Assembly: GCA_037176845.1 (NCBI GenBank)
Contig: JAYKXP010000118.1
Location: forward strand, 62,001 to 126,000
Source: Paramarasmius palmivorus
Lineage: Eukaryota > Basidiomycota > Agaricomycetes > Agaricales > Marasmiaceae
DNA: 64,000 nt
Direction of reading: 5' to 3'
Shown piece after piece: positions 53,325-64,000 of this stretch; the first letter of the stretch is position 1; every line of letters begins with the position of its first letter. The position numbers and the translations under genes were made by a program. Below the pieces are notes generated by a model that saw only the letters and a list, made by a program, of their open reading frames with translations, was not told the DNA's origin and searched no databases.

Positions 53325-56059
53325 CGGCAACATTAATCGTGCAAGCCATTTGGCTTTGTTTGGCATCACCTTGCTCACGTGACACGTGATTTCCGTGGCC
53401 TTTCCGTGGCCCATCTGGTTGTTAGATTAGATTGTTCCATTGTCCCAAGAAATATACATGTTTTTCCTCTTCTACGACGTCCTAAGAAATGTCCAAACCT
53501 ACACGGAAGCTTCAGGCAGTTAACGAAGCCCAAATTCGCCAGTTTCTCAATGAAATTACTTCTTCAGGCGTGCTATCATCACCATCAACAGATGTTTACG
53601 AGACTCCGGTAGCTCAATTCAAACTTTCCGAAGCCGAAGCCGAACAGTTTCTTCAAGAACGCCAGATTATCTCGAAATGGATTTGCCGGAAGCCATGGGA
53701 TCGGGAGGAGCACAAGACGCGTAAGAAAGGTGCGTGAAAAGTTCATTCCAAACTATTCTTCATCTCAATTGAATACAGCATCACCCTATCCGGATGCTAC
53801 GGCAACGAAGCGGGGAAGAAAGCGAGAATTCGAATGGACGGAGCGCTGGGTCTGTGGACATGCCGGAAAATACAAGGACGAGCGAAATCCGGACCTTTCC
53901 CCCAGCAAGCGGCGACCAAACCGCCATCACAGCAGTGTCAAAGTTGAATGCAGGGCACAAATATATTTCCGAAAGCGGCTTGACACAGACGTAGTGGAAA
54001 TAGAATATCACCATGAGCACCAAAATCACGAGGTCTCCGTGTCAAAAGACTCTATGCTCACTCTGCGAGTGAAGCACTGGATTCAGGAGAAGGTTGATGA
54101 AGGATTGACCTGGGCTGCAATTAAGCCGCTTTTAAGCCTTGATGAACAGATTATGCAGCGGGTACGTGCCCTCATTTCCCAGTACTATAAGTGCTAATTT
54201 CCATACAGATTGAACGTGGGGATGCTGATATGATACCTGATGTATTACGCGTAACTTATATGGACGTGTACAATGCATTACGGCGTCGATTGCAAAAGAT
54301 TGCGCACTTGGATTCAGATGGCCACAAGAGCCTCGAAATGTGGAAGGTCAAACTCGAAGAAAAGGGATATCAAGTGCTCTATGAGCAAGTACGAGGCACG
54401 CTCCCTACAGATACAACATACCTATTTGCTTTAGTCTCTCCATGGCAACAGACAGTACGTCGGAATTGATCAACTGATAGTATATGTGCTTATTGTGTAA
54501 ATGTAGCTGTTACAGCGATTCGGCATGATTGCGTGCCTGGATTCTACACATAATACATGCTTCTCCGCCTCTGGAAAAGAGGAGAAGGCATTCCTGTACA
54601 CCATTCTACTCAAGAATGTGACTACAGGAAAAGGCACTCCTGGTGCCTTCATGTTTACTCCCAGTGAGGCACAGTATGCAGTCTCTAGATTCATCTCTTG
54701 GCTCCGGACATCCCTCTCCTTCCTGTGTAACACATGGATGATTGACTGTTCAGATGCTGAAGCTGCCGGAATTCGAAGTGCCTGTGGAGAAAATGTCAAA
54801 ATCTTTCTCTGTTTATGGCACGTCATGAAAGCTGTGACAGAACAAGCTAAACGAAAGCTTATTGCACAGACTGACGGTGATCGCAAGTCCAAGATTTCGG
54901 AAAATCAGACCCTCCGGTCTGAGGCTATCAAAGACTTCAAGTGTCTTGTCTATTCAGTGACAGCCGATGACTTTGATAGTGAGTGGGAGGACATTCTGGA
55001 GAAGTATACTGAGTTTCCGGAATGGATTAAATATTTGGAGACTGAGTGGTACGCAAAGCGAGAGGGATGGTGTATGGCATGGAGAAAAGTGAGTTTTCCT
55101 CATTGACATCTTTCAATTGACCAATCCTGACACCATACATAGGATACACCTCATTATAAGATTGAAACCAACAACTACGTTGAGTCCTGGCATTGTCAGC
55201 TCAAAACCCACTATCTAGGACTTATGCGGAGGCAACGTGTCGATGTTCTACTTCACATACTGACGGAAAAGGTGGAACCTGACTTTCGACGAGCAGATTT
55301 AATGGTCAGGTTGGACTACGAACGCCCACGGTTATCAAAGGAGGAGCGGGAAAGCCAAAGGAAGGCCCAAGCAGTTCCCGCAACTGAGCTCGAGGACAGG
55401 ATAGATGTACCTATTGAACTTTCTGATAAGGTATGCAGAGTCATTCACATCAGCTGCATTTCTGATTGCGTTACAGACACCTGATCTCTATGTCCAATCA
55501 TTTACCGACCCGGATCTTTGGTACCGTGTTGGTGTATCTGACTTCAAGGATCCCTCGGGAGCACGCCGTGCAGCTGTGATTTCATGCGAGTGCCCCGGAT
55601 TTGAGGGAAATCAGTTGAAGTGCAAGCATATGTTTCTTGCTTCACGTTTCAATGGGCTTCCAGTCCATCATTTTGGTGGATTGCCTCAAGATTTTCCTTC
55701 ATCTCATCCTTTGCCACCTACTCAGAATGAAGCTACGCCAACAGATGTGGATAATCAGAAGATAGCGCAGATAGCTCGCATCAAATCAGCTGTGTCTACA
55801 CTTCAAAACCTTACTGAGAAGCTTGGAAAGATGGCACTGGCTGATGTCTCACGTGTACAGCTCAACAATGTTGAGACTCAGGTAGTATCAGCACGCCGGG
55901 GACTCTCTGAAGTAGTTTATTCACGCGAATTGTATGCTACACAATAATTTAACCACGTATTTCTACGAGATTTGATCCAGACGCGTGTGCCCGTGGCCCA
56001 TCACGTGACCAAGGTGTTGCCAAACAAAGCCAATTGGCTTGCACGATTATGGTCGCCCC
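53325..56059 (+). mobile_element. Mutator-like element (MULE), apparently autonomous
   Basis: About 2.7 kb. Terminal inverted repeats 53334-53382 and 56001-56049 are near identical (three mismatches seen in 49), and weaker inverted similarity reaches the ends. An 8-bp duplication flanks it, as for MULEs (8-11 bp). It carries one spliced, uninterrupted transposase gene. The inverted repeat contains GGCTTTGTTTGGCA and ends CACGTGA. Confidence 0.85.
53489..55947 (+). CDS. MULE transposase with SWIM zinc finger
   Basis: Six exons give 736 aa: 53489-53729, 53779-54161, 54209-54454, 54507-55088, 55143-55430 and 55477-55947. All phases close with no internal stop. A basic DNA-binding region (KRGRKREFEWTERWVCGHAG) comes first. 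The catalytic triad fits IACLDSTHNT (about residue 302), WMIDCSDAE (about 369) and NNYVESWH (about 498). The SWIM finger is CECPGFEGNQLKCKHM (about 617-632). A helical C terminus follows. It moves its own element by cut-and-paste. Its intact frame and the recognisable target duplication indicate a fairly recent insertion. Confidence 0.88.
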
Positions 56060-56251
56060 TCTCGAACGGTCGCCGACAAGACATTCCAGACAGCCTACTC
56101 CGTGCCTCTCGCGCTCTTTTTCAACACTATGGATTTTGGTTCATCGTTGTCATCACATGTAATAGGACGGGCAGAGTCCGATCTTAGAATCGGGAACTCG
56201 GGACTACAAGCTTTCGCCTCCGATTGTATGGCATGTCATATATGCAGCTAA
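56060..56251 (+). pseudogene. Unknown gene, right part, downstream of the MULE
   Basis: In frame with 53,316 after removing the MULE: VADKTFQTAYSVPLALFFNT, GSSLSSHVIGRAESDLRIGN and a stop at 56249-56251. The domain is not recognised. It may be a middle exon, because the stop follows soon. Confidence 0.35.
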
Positions 56252-56848
56252 TATTGTTCAATTGGCGATGATATCATTAATCTCACTAGCATACATTCAT
56301 ATCCATCGCGTTGATGAATGTGCATAATAAGATGCTGGGCTTTGGCGTATGGATGCACATGATCCTTTCGAATATCATGGCTTCGCAGATGGTGCATGAA
56401 CACCCACAGGCCTCGAGACATAACACGATTGTTTTCGTAAGTCGCGGGAATTACAACCCTGACCCAGCGTGATTTGATTGAAGTGATAGTGATCGAATCA
56501 CATTCGATCATAGGTGTGGATACTTTCCGTTTCCTTCTCAACTCCCGCAGTGCTGTGCTCATGGTATCTTCCCCCGCAATAGTCTAGGGCCTGACCTCCC
56601 GCTACGACACTATTCTCATTCACACGCATTCACGTTGATGGGACTCTCACCTGCAAACCTTGCTTTCGACACCATAGACGATTGTACCGTTGAATCACCA
56701 CCTTCTCCTGGTAACTCCCTGCCCGGCATCCTGTATCCTCTCGTACAGTCCCGTTTTCGCACACCACTTGGTCACCGGGTTTCCAAGGTGTCCAAAAAAG
56801 CGGGCTGATGTAGTCATTTGACAACCCAATGGCACCGAAAACAGTCAA
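56248..56848 (-). other. Two unassigned minus-strand open frames
   Basis: 56248-56562 (basic, RELRRKRKVS at the start) and 56630-56848 (GAIGLSNDYISPLFWTPWKP) might be two exons of one gene, but the join does not close cleanly and no domain is recognised. The region also holds the promoter of the AAA gene at 57115. Confidence 0.2.
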
Positions 56849-57114
56849 CTACTGTGAAGTATCGGCCCTGAAGAAGGTATTTTCGTTATCGTTTGACCTG
56901 TCGCATACTGTTCCTTAACTGACACAGTTCTAGAGATCTCTATCAGCCGATATCCATATACAGTTCAACTCCCACAATACAGCATTTGACTCGAGTTTTG
57001 ATGGTCTTTTCTAACCCGTGTTGGATCACTGCCCGTTGATATCTGTTTTTCTATAAAATCCTTTCGTTGTAGGGTCGACGTGTCACCGCAACCTTACCTC
57101 CCACTTTCATCGCA

Positions 57115-59717
57115 ATGCAGTCAGTTGCTATAGCCCCTGATTCATCCACTACCAAAGCAAACATCGGTGCGGGATACCTTAATTCAACTGCGTCTGCTCT
57201 TCAGCGCGAGGACACATCTCCACCTTCTCTTAAGATCAAGAGGGTAGACCATTATTATATCAAGGGGTCAAATGAATGGAAATATGAAGTAGGCTTTCTC
57301 TGCCAAGTGTCGTAGATGATTGAATAATGATGGCGTATTGCCCAGGATACTAGCTCGGGAGTCACCGCCGAGTCTATCCCAATCCTCAGCCGAGGTGCGA
57401 ACGATCCTTGGAGGGATTTCGACTTGATGTGAGTCATGGATTACATATTCGGAACACAATGAGGCTGATGCAGGTACTCTTGTGATAGTTTCGTACGGCG
57501 ACTTTCCCAGGTTGAAGGGAAAGAGCCGACCTTTAAGATCGTTATCAAGAGCGAGTATATTTTGAAGGCATGCAAAGATGTTATTGGTTCTTGGCCAGGA
57601 ATCTCTTGGAACAATGATCCTCTTGAAGTATGCGTTCCTCTGGGGGACATTCGTTTTCAGGGACTGACATGACTTTCAGCTTGACCCAGAAATCTTCTTG
57701 ACTTTCCTGGATGAATTTACCGAATACCGCGACAAGCTCGAAGCAGTGATCGAAAGAACCGCTGTCCAAAAACATGTTCTGTCTTCTGTTAGCTTCTTGC
57801 TCTCGTTCCTGCACGCCGACTATCAAACTACTATCCGCCTCATCAAGCAACACAAGGCTCACCGCGAGACGACATTCGACCACTTGTATGCCTTATTGGT
57901 ACCGCATTCTCTTCTCGTTGCTCGTTGTTCCATCACGGGTCAGCCACGTGTGTTTGAGCTGATGTCTTGGACACGGGCTATGGTGGGAAATAGCTTGAAC
58001 TACCAACTCATGTGCGAGTCAGTTGACTTGGTGGACAACCAGGTGTCTGGTACCGTTGGTGTTTCACGAGTACAGGCAAATTTCCTTATCAAATTCTTCT
58101 GGGGAACGATCCCCGTGGAGGAGCTTGACGTCTATCCATTGAAGTATCATGCCGATCCTGAGGGGGTGAAGGAGTGTGTCGTGAAGAGGGGAAAGAAATG
58201 GGTTGATTTGATTGGCATACATCACAAGGAGTTTGACGGAATTGCGGCGTTCAAGAAGAATATGTGTGGAACGCTAAGGCACGTAGTCAAAGGAAGAATT
58301 ATGATTGACCGTGGTAAGCTTCCGCAACTCACCGGTTCTGGTTTCGAAGCTAATATCAATGTTACAGTCAGCTTTAAACGATTTAACGCAAATTATCGTT
58401 TCCCTACTCCTGCCGTGCAACAGATTGCTGTCAACTCATCTGACCCGGTGCAGTCTGTGGCCCGCCGGGTTCCAAGTCGTAGGCGCCAAAATTTGTACGA
58501 AAATGGTATATCTCGCAGCTGAGGGTCGTCCGCACACTCTAATCGACTTCACCGATGTAGACTCCGTTGTGAAAAATCAAATGTCAATCGACATTGATGA
58601 ACAATCCGCGAAGCCAGAACTTTCAGACGAGGAACTGCTCCTCATTCCGACAACGGTATACGGTTTCAGCCTCTCCGACAAGCTATGGTGTAAGTCTTGG
58701 CTCTTTGTGATTTTGATTTCAATTTATGTGGTCTTTTAACAGTGGAATTTGACGTCGAGAAGATCTCGGACGTGAGATGGAATAGTGAAGCTTTCACCAA
58801 TCTCATCCTTCCTGATGGCAGAAAACAACTTCTTCAATCTCTTGTAGAAGCTCATCACATGGAACTCGGCTTTGACGACTTCATCAAGGGCAAAGGTCAT
58901 GGCCTAGTTATCAATCTGTTCGGGCCTCCTGGCGTTGGTATGTATTAATCAGTGATGGAGTACACGAAGCACTCGCTGATCCCCTTCAAGGCAAAACGTT
59001 CTCGGCTGAGGCTACGAGTGAACATGTGAGAAGGCCTTTGTATCTCGTCGGAGCTGGGGATTTGGGCATAGAATCAGCTGCCCTTGATGCTGCGTTAGAG
59101 CGCGTATTTGAGGTTGCGACCACATGGAAAGCCATTGTACTAATTGATGAAGTAGGTACTCCATTTAGGGAAAATGACAGAAATGAGTACTCAACCTTTA
59201 CCACCAAGGCAGATGTGTTTCTGCAACAACGCTCTCTTGATGACTTGCGCAGAAATGCAATGGTTGCCGTTTTGTGAGCATCGATTCCATTTAGTTGCCT
59301 TTTTATTTGAACTAACTCCATCCTCTGGGTCTCCCTGATAGCCTTCGACATGTCGAATACTATCGTGGTATTCTCTTTCTAACTACCAACCGAGTCAAGG
59401 CATTCGATGAAGCCTTCCTCTCCCGAATCCACGTCGCCTTACACTTCCGTGACCTGTCTACCAATTCGAAAATGCAAATTTGGGAGGCATTCATCAGGAA
59501 ACTTGGAGCACTAGATGTTATTACGCCAGAACAGATCAGAGCATTGGCGGGGCATAACGTCAACGGAAGACAGATCAAGAACGCGTCCAGAACGGCTCAG
59601 TCACTCGCTATCGGAAAAGGGGAGGGGCTGTCGTTCACGCACTTTAAGGAAACATTGGATGCGATGGAAGAATTCACGAAGGAATTTGAGCATATGAAGA
59701 CATCGACGGCATTGTAA
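57115..59717 (+). CDS. AAA-family ATPase with agaricomycete N-terminal domain
   Basis: Ten exons give 702 aa: 57115-57288, 57346-57428, 57474-57627, 57680-58313, 58368-58505, 58561-58689, 58743-58937, 58991-59151, 59209-59273 and 59342-59717; the sum is an exact codon multiple. The N-terminal 400 residues hold the DUF7025-like region common in fungal AAA proteins (DYQTTIRLIKQHKAHRETTF, SLLVARCSITGQPRVFEL, WVDLIGIHHKEFDG). Walker A is GPPGVGKT (about 498-505), split by an intron after Gly. Walker B is IVLIDEADVFLQQR (about 551-564). Sensor 1 is LFLTTNR, with an arginine-finger-like SRIHVALHFRDL. The lid follows, ending with a helical tail. The substrate is unknown; similar proteins are cytosolic or nuclear remodelling ATPases. 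Confidence 0.88.
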
Positions 59718-60460
59718 TGCTCCACAGTCAAATCCAGCGTATACAGTAGTGATCATGTATCATATATGTTCACGAGTGTAAGAATAACGAGAATGACCTA
59801 TCTACACAGTTCTGGATGTGAGATACCCTCTCAGACTTTGAGTAAATTTTTTTGGACATTCAGGACTCAAGGTTTTACATACTTACTCAAATCGCAGCAT
59901 CACAGCCAAGCGGAAGGTCAACCACACTCTGATATCTTATTTGAAGCTCCGAATAGCCCTGATTCTTGTTTGGGCTCCTACACCAGCGCTGACTGCCTCG
60001 TTGTGATAAAGATCGGATGTGGCCACGGGATCCGCGATAATCTGAAATCGGCACAATAAGCGCCAGACGGCTGGACTAAAAGAGAATATGGCTCCGATGC
60101 TTCGGGAGCATCCGCTGGCATTGCCGCTTCTCCGTATTTAAAGGGCTATCGTGGCTGTTATACTTCCTAGGTGCTAACTACTAGTATGATGTAGTGTAAG
60201 GCCTCGTTTTTAAAACGCGGACGTACCCTGCCGGCGTGATTTCTCGTCACATTAACGGTCGGATATCACTGTGCTTGGTGACCTGAGTGGCCATTGACTT
60301 GACGTTGACTTAAATTTCCCTTGAAACCCGAATTATGAAATGTCCATGGTTAATAATACGACTTCATGGATGTACTTTGTATTATTATGCAGCATCTCAT
60401 ACCGTGACTGATGGCGTGTTTGGGGCGTTCATTTAGCAGCCTATCGAACAACACAACATT
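59718..60460. other. Intergenic
   Basis: No gene supported between the AAA gene and its truncated copy. The last part resembles the 5' flank of the first gene. Confidence 0.35.
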
Positions 60461-60656
60461 CAATGCATGCCCACTGCCTCCCTTTTGGCTTTCCATCTGG
60501 TCACCAGGCTCCCAACACGTTATCTACACGCCTACAGAGGCAGTACCGAAGTCGTGGAGAGGGCTGGTTCTATAAGATCTCCCCTAGCATAGTCGAGGCC
60601 TCACTTCATCCTTCCCCCACTTTGATCGTCATGCATAGTCGCTTTTCTTTCCGCAG

Positions 60657-62473
60657 GTTCTTCCAAGGGAAAGGGCCCGCCTGCCCCTGAACCCTCATGG
60701 AGTTCATACCCTAGCGAAGCAAACACCAATAAGGAAAATTGCGATCTGGATGCATCCACTCTCGGGAGAGTGGAGGCGCCAGTTCCGCCTTCTCTGAAGA
60801 TCAAGAGGGTAGACCACCACTATAGCGATTGGGATAAGAGTTGGAAGTATCGAGTAAGTCTTCTCACAGTCGTCATGAAAGCCCGGATGATGACGGTTAC
60901 ATTGTTCAGGACAGCAACTCAAAAGTCACTGCAGAATCTAGTATCCCTATCTTCATGCGAGGACCCTGGGAAGAATACAGCTTCATGTGAGTTATGGATC
61001 ATTGATTCGAGGCCAGTAGAGCTGAAATGAGTGCGTCTGGAATAGCTTTGTGCGACGAATTCCCAAAGTCCAAGGGGAGGAACCGACCTTCAAGATCATT
61101 ATCAAGAACGAGTATATTGTGAAGGCATGCAAAGATGTTATTGGTTCTTGGCCTGGCATATCGTGGAACGCTAACCCCCTTGAAGTAAGCGCTCGCTCCG
61201 GTGACTCATTGACAAGTGGCTGATGTGCCTCTCAGGTGGACCCAGAAGTCTTCTTGACTGTCCTCGATAAATTCACTGAATACCGCGACAAGCTCAGAGA
61301 CGCCGTCAAGAAAACCATCGAACAGAATCATGTCCTTTCTTCTATTAACCTCCTGCTCTCGTTCCTGTATGCCGAGTATCAAACTACTATCCGGCTCATT
61401 GATCAACACAAGACTCACCGTGAAACGACATTCAACCACCTGTATGCCCTATTGGTACCAAATTCTCTCCTCGTTGCTCGTTGTGGTATCACAGGTCAGC
61501 CGCGTGTATTTGAACTGAAGTCCTGGACACGAGGCGTTGTAGGGGATACCTTATGCTATCAGCTTATGTGCGAGTCAGTTGACTTGGTGGACAACCCGAT
61601 ATCTGATACGGTTGGTATCTCACGAGTTCAGGCAAATATCGCCATCAAATCCTTCTGGGGAACGATACCCATAGGGGAGCTTGTCATCTACCCATTGAAG
61701 TACCATGTGGAGCCTGAGAGGCTGAAGGAGTGTGTCGTAAGAAGGGGCAAGAAATGGGTTGATTTGATTGGTATACACCACAAGGAGTTTGACGGGATTG
61801 CAATATTCGAGAAGGATATCTGCCGGACTTTCAGGCGCGCAGTCAAAGGGAGAGTTATGATTGACCGTGGTAAGCTTCCGCAACTCTATTACTCTATTAT
61901 TCTGCTTTCAAAGCTGATGTCAATAACTCAGTCAGCTTTAAACGATTCAATGCAAATTATCGGTTCCCAATCGCTGCCGTGAAACACATATCTGTTGACT
62001 CATCCGACCCGTCTGCGTCTGTTGCCAATCGTATGTATCCGAGTCGCAGCATCCGGAGTCTGTACGACGACGGTATGTATCACAGATGAGAGTTGTCCGC
62101 ATACTCTAATCGACTTCATTACTGTAGGTTCCGTCGCGAAAAATAAAGTATCAATTATCAATGATAGACAGTCTGTGAAGCCGGAAATTTCAGACGAGGA
62201 GCTGCTCCTCACCCCGACGACTGTGTACGGATTCAGCCTTTCCGACAAGCTATGGTGTAAGTCTTAGCCCTTGCATTCAAATTTTGGTTTTCACCCTACG
62301 TTGTGTTGACACATGTAGTGCAATTTGACGTTGAGAAGATCTCAGATGTGAAGTGGAATAGTGAAGCATTCACTAATCTCATACTTCCGGATGGTAGAAG
62401 GCAACTTCTACAATCTCTTGTAGAAGCTCATCACAGGGAGATCGGCTTTGACGACTTCATCGAGGGCATATGA
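60657..62473 (+). pseudogene. Truncated tandem copy of the AAA ATPase
   Basis: Collinear with 57,190-58,870: PPSLKIKRVDHHY, EEPTFKIIIKNEYIVKACKD, DPEVFLTVLDKFTEYRDKL, DLIGIHHKEFDGI and QFDVEKISDVKWNSEAFTNL. It ends at FDDFIEGI and a stop at 62471-62473, exactly where the first gene goes on to the Walker A exon end, so all ATPase motifs are absent. A CAG acceptor has become TGA at the third exon (near 61,030), and no start codon is in frame with the first exon. It could still make a short N-domain protein, but decay is more likely. Confidence 0.75.
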
Positions 62474-62503
62474 GTGTTAAAGTGTTCAAAAAATAAATAT
62501 CGT

Positions 62504-62660
62504 CCCCGGTAATAATTTTTCGACCCCCCGGTAATAATGTACATACTTTTCTCACATTCAAGACCATTATTCCCCCCGTAAATAACATAGAACTCCCCGG
62601 TAATAACACAAAAAAACCCCCCGGTAATAACACTTTCGACGAAAAACCCCCCGGTAATAA
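62504..62660. repeat. Array of CCCCGGTAATAA repeats
   Basis: Six copies of C4-6 GGTAATAA (one with CGTAAATAA) at 62504, 62524, 62572, 62595, 62617 and 62647, all in one direction, spaced 20-48 nt. They start within 35 nt of the point where the AAA copy stops matching. Such clustered short repeats are often subterminal transposase-binding sites, which is inference here. Confidence 0.7.
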
Positions 62661-62990
62661 TCGGCTATTTCGGCTAAGCTTTTCCCACGCACGTGGCCTA
62701 TGTCGAACACATTTTCAACTCATCCTCAGTGCTCAGGCTTCATGATCTAAGCTCAGCTGAGTGTAGGAATTGGTTTAGTATATATCTAAGTGCTTGAATA
62801 TGCAATATTCAGTAGTTTCTAAGGTGTAGAACATGGACCATAGCCACGTATTGAAAAGGCCTTTCCCACAACGTGGCACGGTGAGTCATGGGCGCTAACG
62901 TTCACATTCAAGGCCTTGATACATTCGTCAAACTTGCAATAGGAGGTAGTTTCCGATGAGAATATAGACTATAGAGCATTATAGTATCTT
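62661..62990. other. Intergenic
   Basis: No gene. Two related short segments with CCCAC(A/G)(A/C)ACGTGGC(A/C) occur at 62,685 and 62,868. Confidence 0.3.
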
Positions 62991-63890
62991 CTACACATGA
63001 TCAAACTGTTCCCAATCCAGGCGATCCATATGCTGCCTACGGTAGCTATCAAATATCGCATCAATAGCACTAGTGACGACTCGGTCCGCAATATCAAGTT
63101 TACCACCCTGTCTCACAGCAGATATCCAAGCCTCCTTACATCCAGGATTGAGGTCTCCATAAGCATGACACCCTCCAACGAATTCGAGTATTGCATGCGA
63201 ATCAAACTCGATGGGGAAATCAGGGTGTAAAAGCTTCTCCCGAACATCTCGTGTCCATAGCTTATGCCACGAGTTTCTGCAAGCCTTGTGTTGGTCCACT
63301 GTACAATGATGCGTAGGTCCAATGGAATCCAGCTCTGGAGCAACAGCAACAGCTCTGAGACGGAAGTCCATGATGGTTGCCTTTGCACGGACAATGATGG
63401 TGTATGTTGTAAAGCCAATGGCGAGAGCTTGCTCTAGTGTGATCTTGTGCAAGGGGATGTGGATAATAATGTAACGGAGATCACCCCTTGCCCAATGCCA
63501 AATTGGCCACTTGTACGAGATCGACAACTGTTGGAATGGGTCGAGCTTGAGAGCCTTGAATCCCTTGATGCATATCGGATATGCTGTCGTCACTTGTAAA
63601 AGATGTGCAACCTTTAGCAGTGCCCAAAACCCCTCAAATGTCGTCGGCTCCTTGCTAGACGTGGGGATACATAGGTAAGTATTGAATACACGTGTAATGA
63701 AGAGGACATACTGCATGATCAGCCATCCAAGGAAGATTTGCAGTTCTGCGCTACGAATTGATGGCCAGTGCATTGGCATGGCCTTTGATCCCTCTTCGCC
63801 TGCCAGCCCCGAGACATTATTGATCATCTCCATAGCAGTGGAGTTAATGAGGAGCAACATTTTCGGGACTGGAGCGATGAGGTCTTCTGC
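62991..63890 (-). CDS. BTB/POZ-like family protein, 3' exon
   Basis: The exon starts after a TAG acceptor at 63891-63892 and reads AEDLIAPVPKMLLLINS. Upstream exons continue toward or past the window edge. MPMHWPSIRSAELQIFLGWL matches the end of the BTB fold of agaricomycete BTB proteins. FWALLKVAHLLQVTTAYPI, ALKLDPFQQLSISYKWPIW and ITLEQALAIGFTT match the helical back part of that family. The C terminus contains HHCTVDQHKACRNSW and CHAYGDLNPGCKEAW, a Cys/His-rich stretch. BTB proteins often are cullin-3 adaptors; that role is not shown here. Assignment is by pattern, so moderate. Confidence 0.55.
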   Translation of the reverse strand, partial: AEDLIAPVPKMLLLINSTAMEMINNVSGLAGEEGSKAMPMHWPSIRSAELQIFLGWLIMQYVLFITRVFNTYLCIPTSSKEPTTFEGFWALLKVAHLLQVTTAYPICIKGFKALKLDPFQQLSISYKWPIWHWARGDLRYIIIHIPLHKITLEQALAIGFTTYTIIVRAKATIMDFRLRAVAVAPELDSIGPTHHCTVDQHKACRNSWHKLWTRDVREKLLHPDFPIEFDSHAILEFVGGCHAYGDLNPGCKEAWISAVRQGGKLDIADRVVTSAIDAIFDSYRRQHMDRLDWEQFDHV

Positions 63891-64000
63891 CTACGGAGAT
63901 TTCCTGATAGTGAGAGAACTGAACCGAATTGGGACAGAGTAAATATAGACATACCCTTATCCAGATTATTTCACCATTTTCCTCACAACCTTCCAAAATT

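Noticed and set aside
54470..54892. 140-codon minus-strand frame
   Set aside because: Antisense shadow of MULE transposase exon 4.
62504..62660. CRISPR-like array
   Set aside because: Repeats are only 12-14 nt with irregular 6-36 nt spacers in a eukaryotic context.

Overview
The window looks like nuclear DNA of a filamentous basidiomycete of the Agaricomycetes, and its gene families recall Ceratobasidiaceae/Rhizoctonia genomes. That last placement is inference. The evidence is short GT-AG introns (about 45-60 nt) that restore reading frames wherever I resolved a gene, seven-transmembrane (7TM), AAA-ATPase and BTB-like families typical of agaricomycetes, and many mobile elements. No tRNA, rRNA, CRISPR or prokaryotic-style operon was seen.

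Layout. (1) 1-20,550 is a tandem cluster of single-pass membrane-protein genes. Four minus-strand paralogs (819-1906, 3684-4751, 6628-7735, 15017-16065) share the same five-exon structure, including a 14-nt first exon. Each encodes a signal peptide, a small WTW-type extracellular domain, a Ser/Thr stalk, one membrane helix and a cytosolic tail ending in a PPxY motif. Plus-strand relatives lie at 1-357, 8664-10374 and 40721-41190. Orphan promoters, duplicated flanks and a pseudogene show repeated segmental duplication. (2) 20,554-38,420 is a 7TM gene split by a nested transposon block. A Ty3/gypsy element (21,199-37,763, direct repeat CATTG) carries inside it a Tc1/mariner-type DNA transposon (21,963-25,118, TA duplication) and a gag-only Ty1/copia element (29,768-33,021, direct repeat TATAT). 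All three insertions can be undone on paper with the reading frame restored. (3) 38,420-46,200 holds duplicated relics, another PPxY-tailed gene and a small membrane-protein gene. (4) 46,271-48,720 is a remnant of a tyrosine-recombinase (DIRS-like) retroelement. (5) 49,080-50,390 is a largely intact 7TM gene. (6) 50,631-52,303 holds two non-autonomous hAT-like elements with 8-bp target duplications. (7) 53,325-56,059 is an apparently intact MULE with inverted repeats, an 8-bp duplication and a 736-aa transposase. (8) 57,115-59,717 is an intact AAA-ATPase gene (702 aa). A tandem pseudogene copy (about 60,657-62,473) stops just before the Walker A motif and is followed by a CCCCGGTAATAA repeat array. 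(9) 62,991-63,890 is the 3' part of a BTB-like gene.

The main biological themes are a rapidly duplicating family of candidate surface or wall sensors carrying C-terminal WW-binding motifs, and dense, recent, nested transposition that has disrupted at least one receptor-like gene. The gypsy element adds a same-frame gag-pol junction with a UGA-CUA stop context and an extra coiled-coil ORF after integrase.
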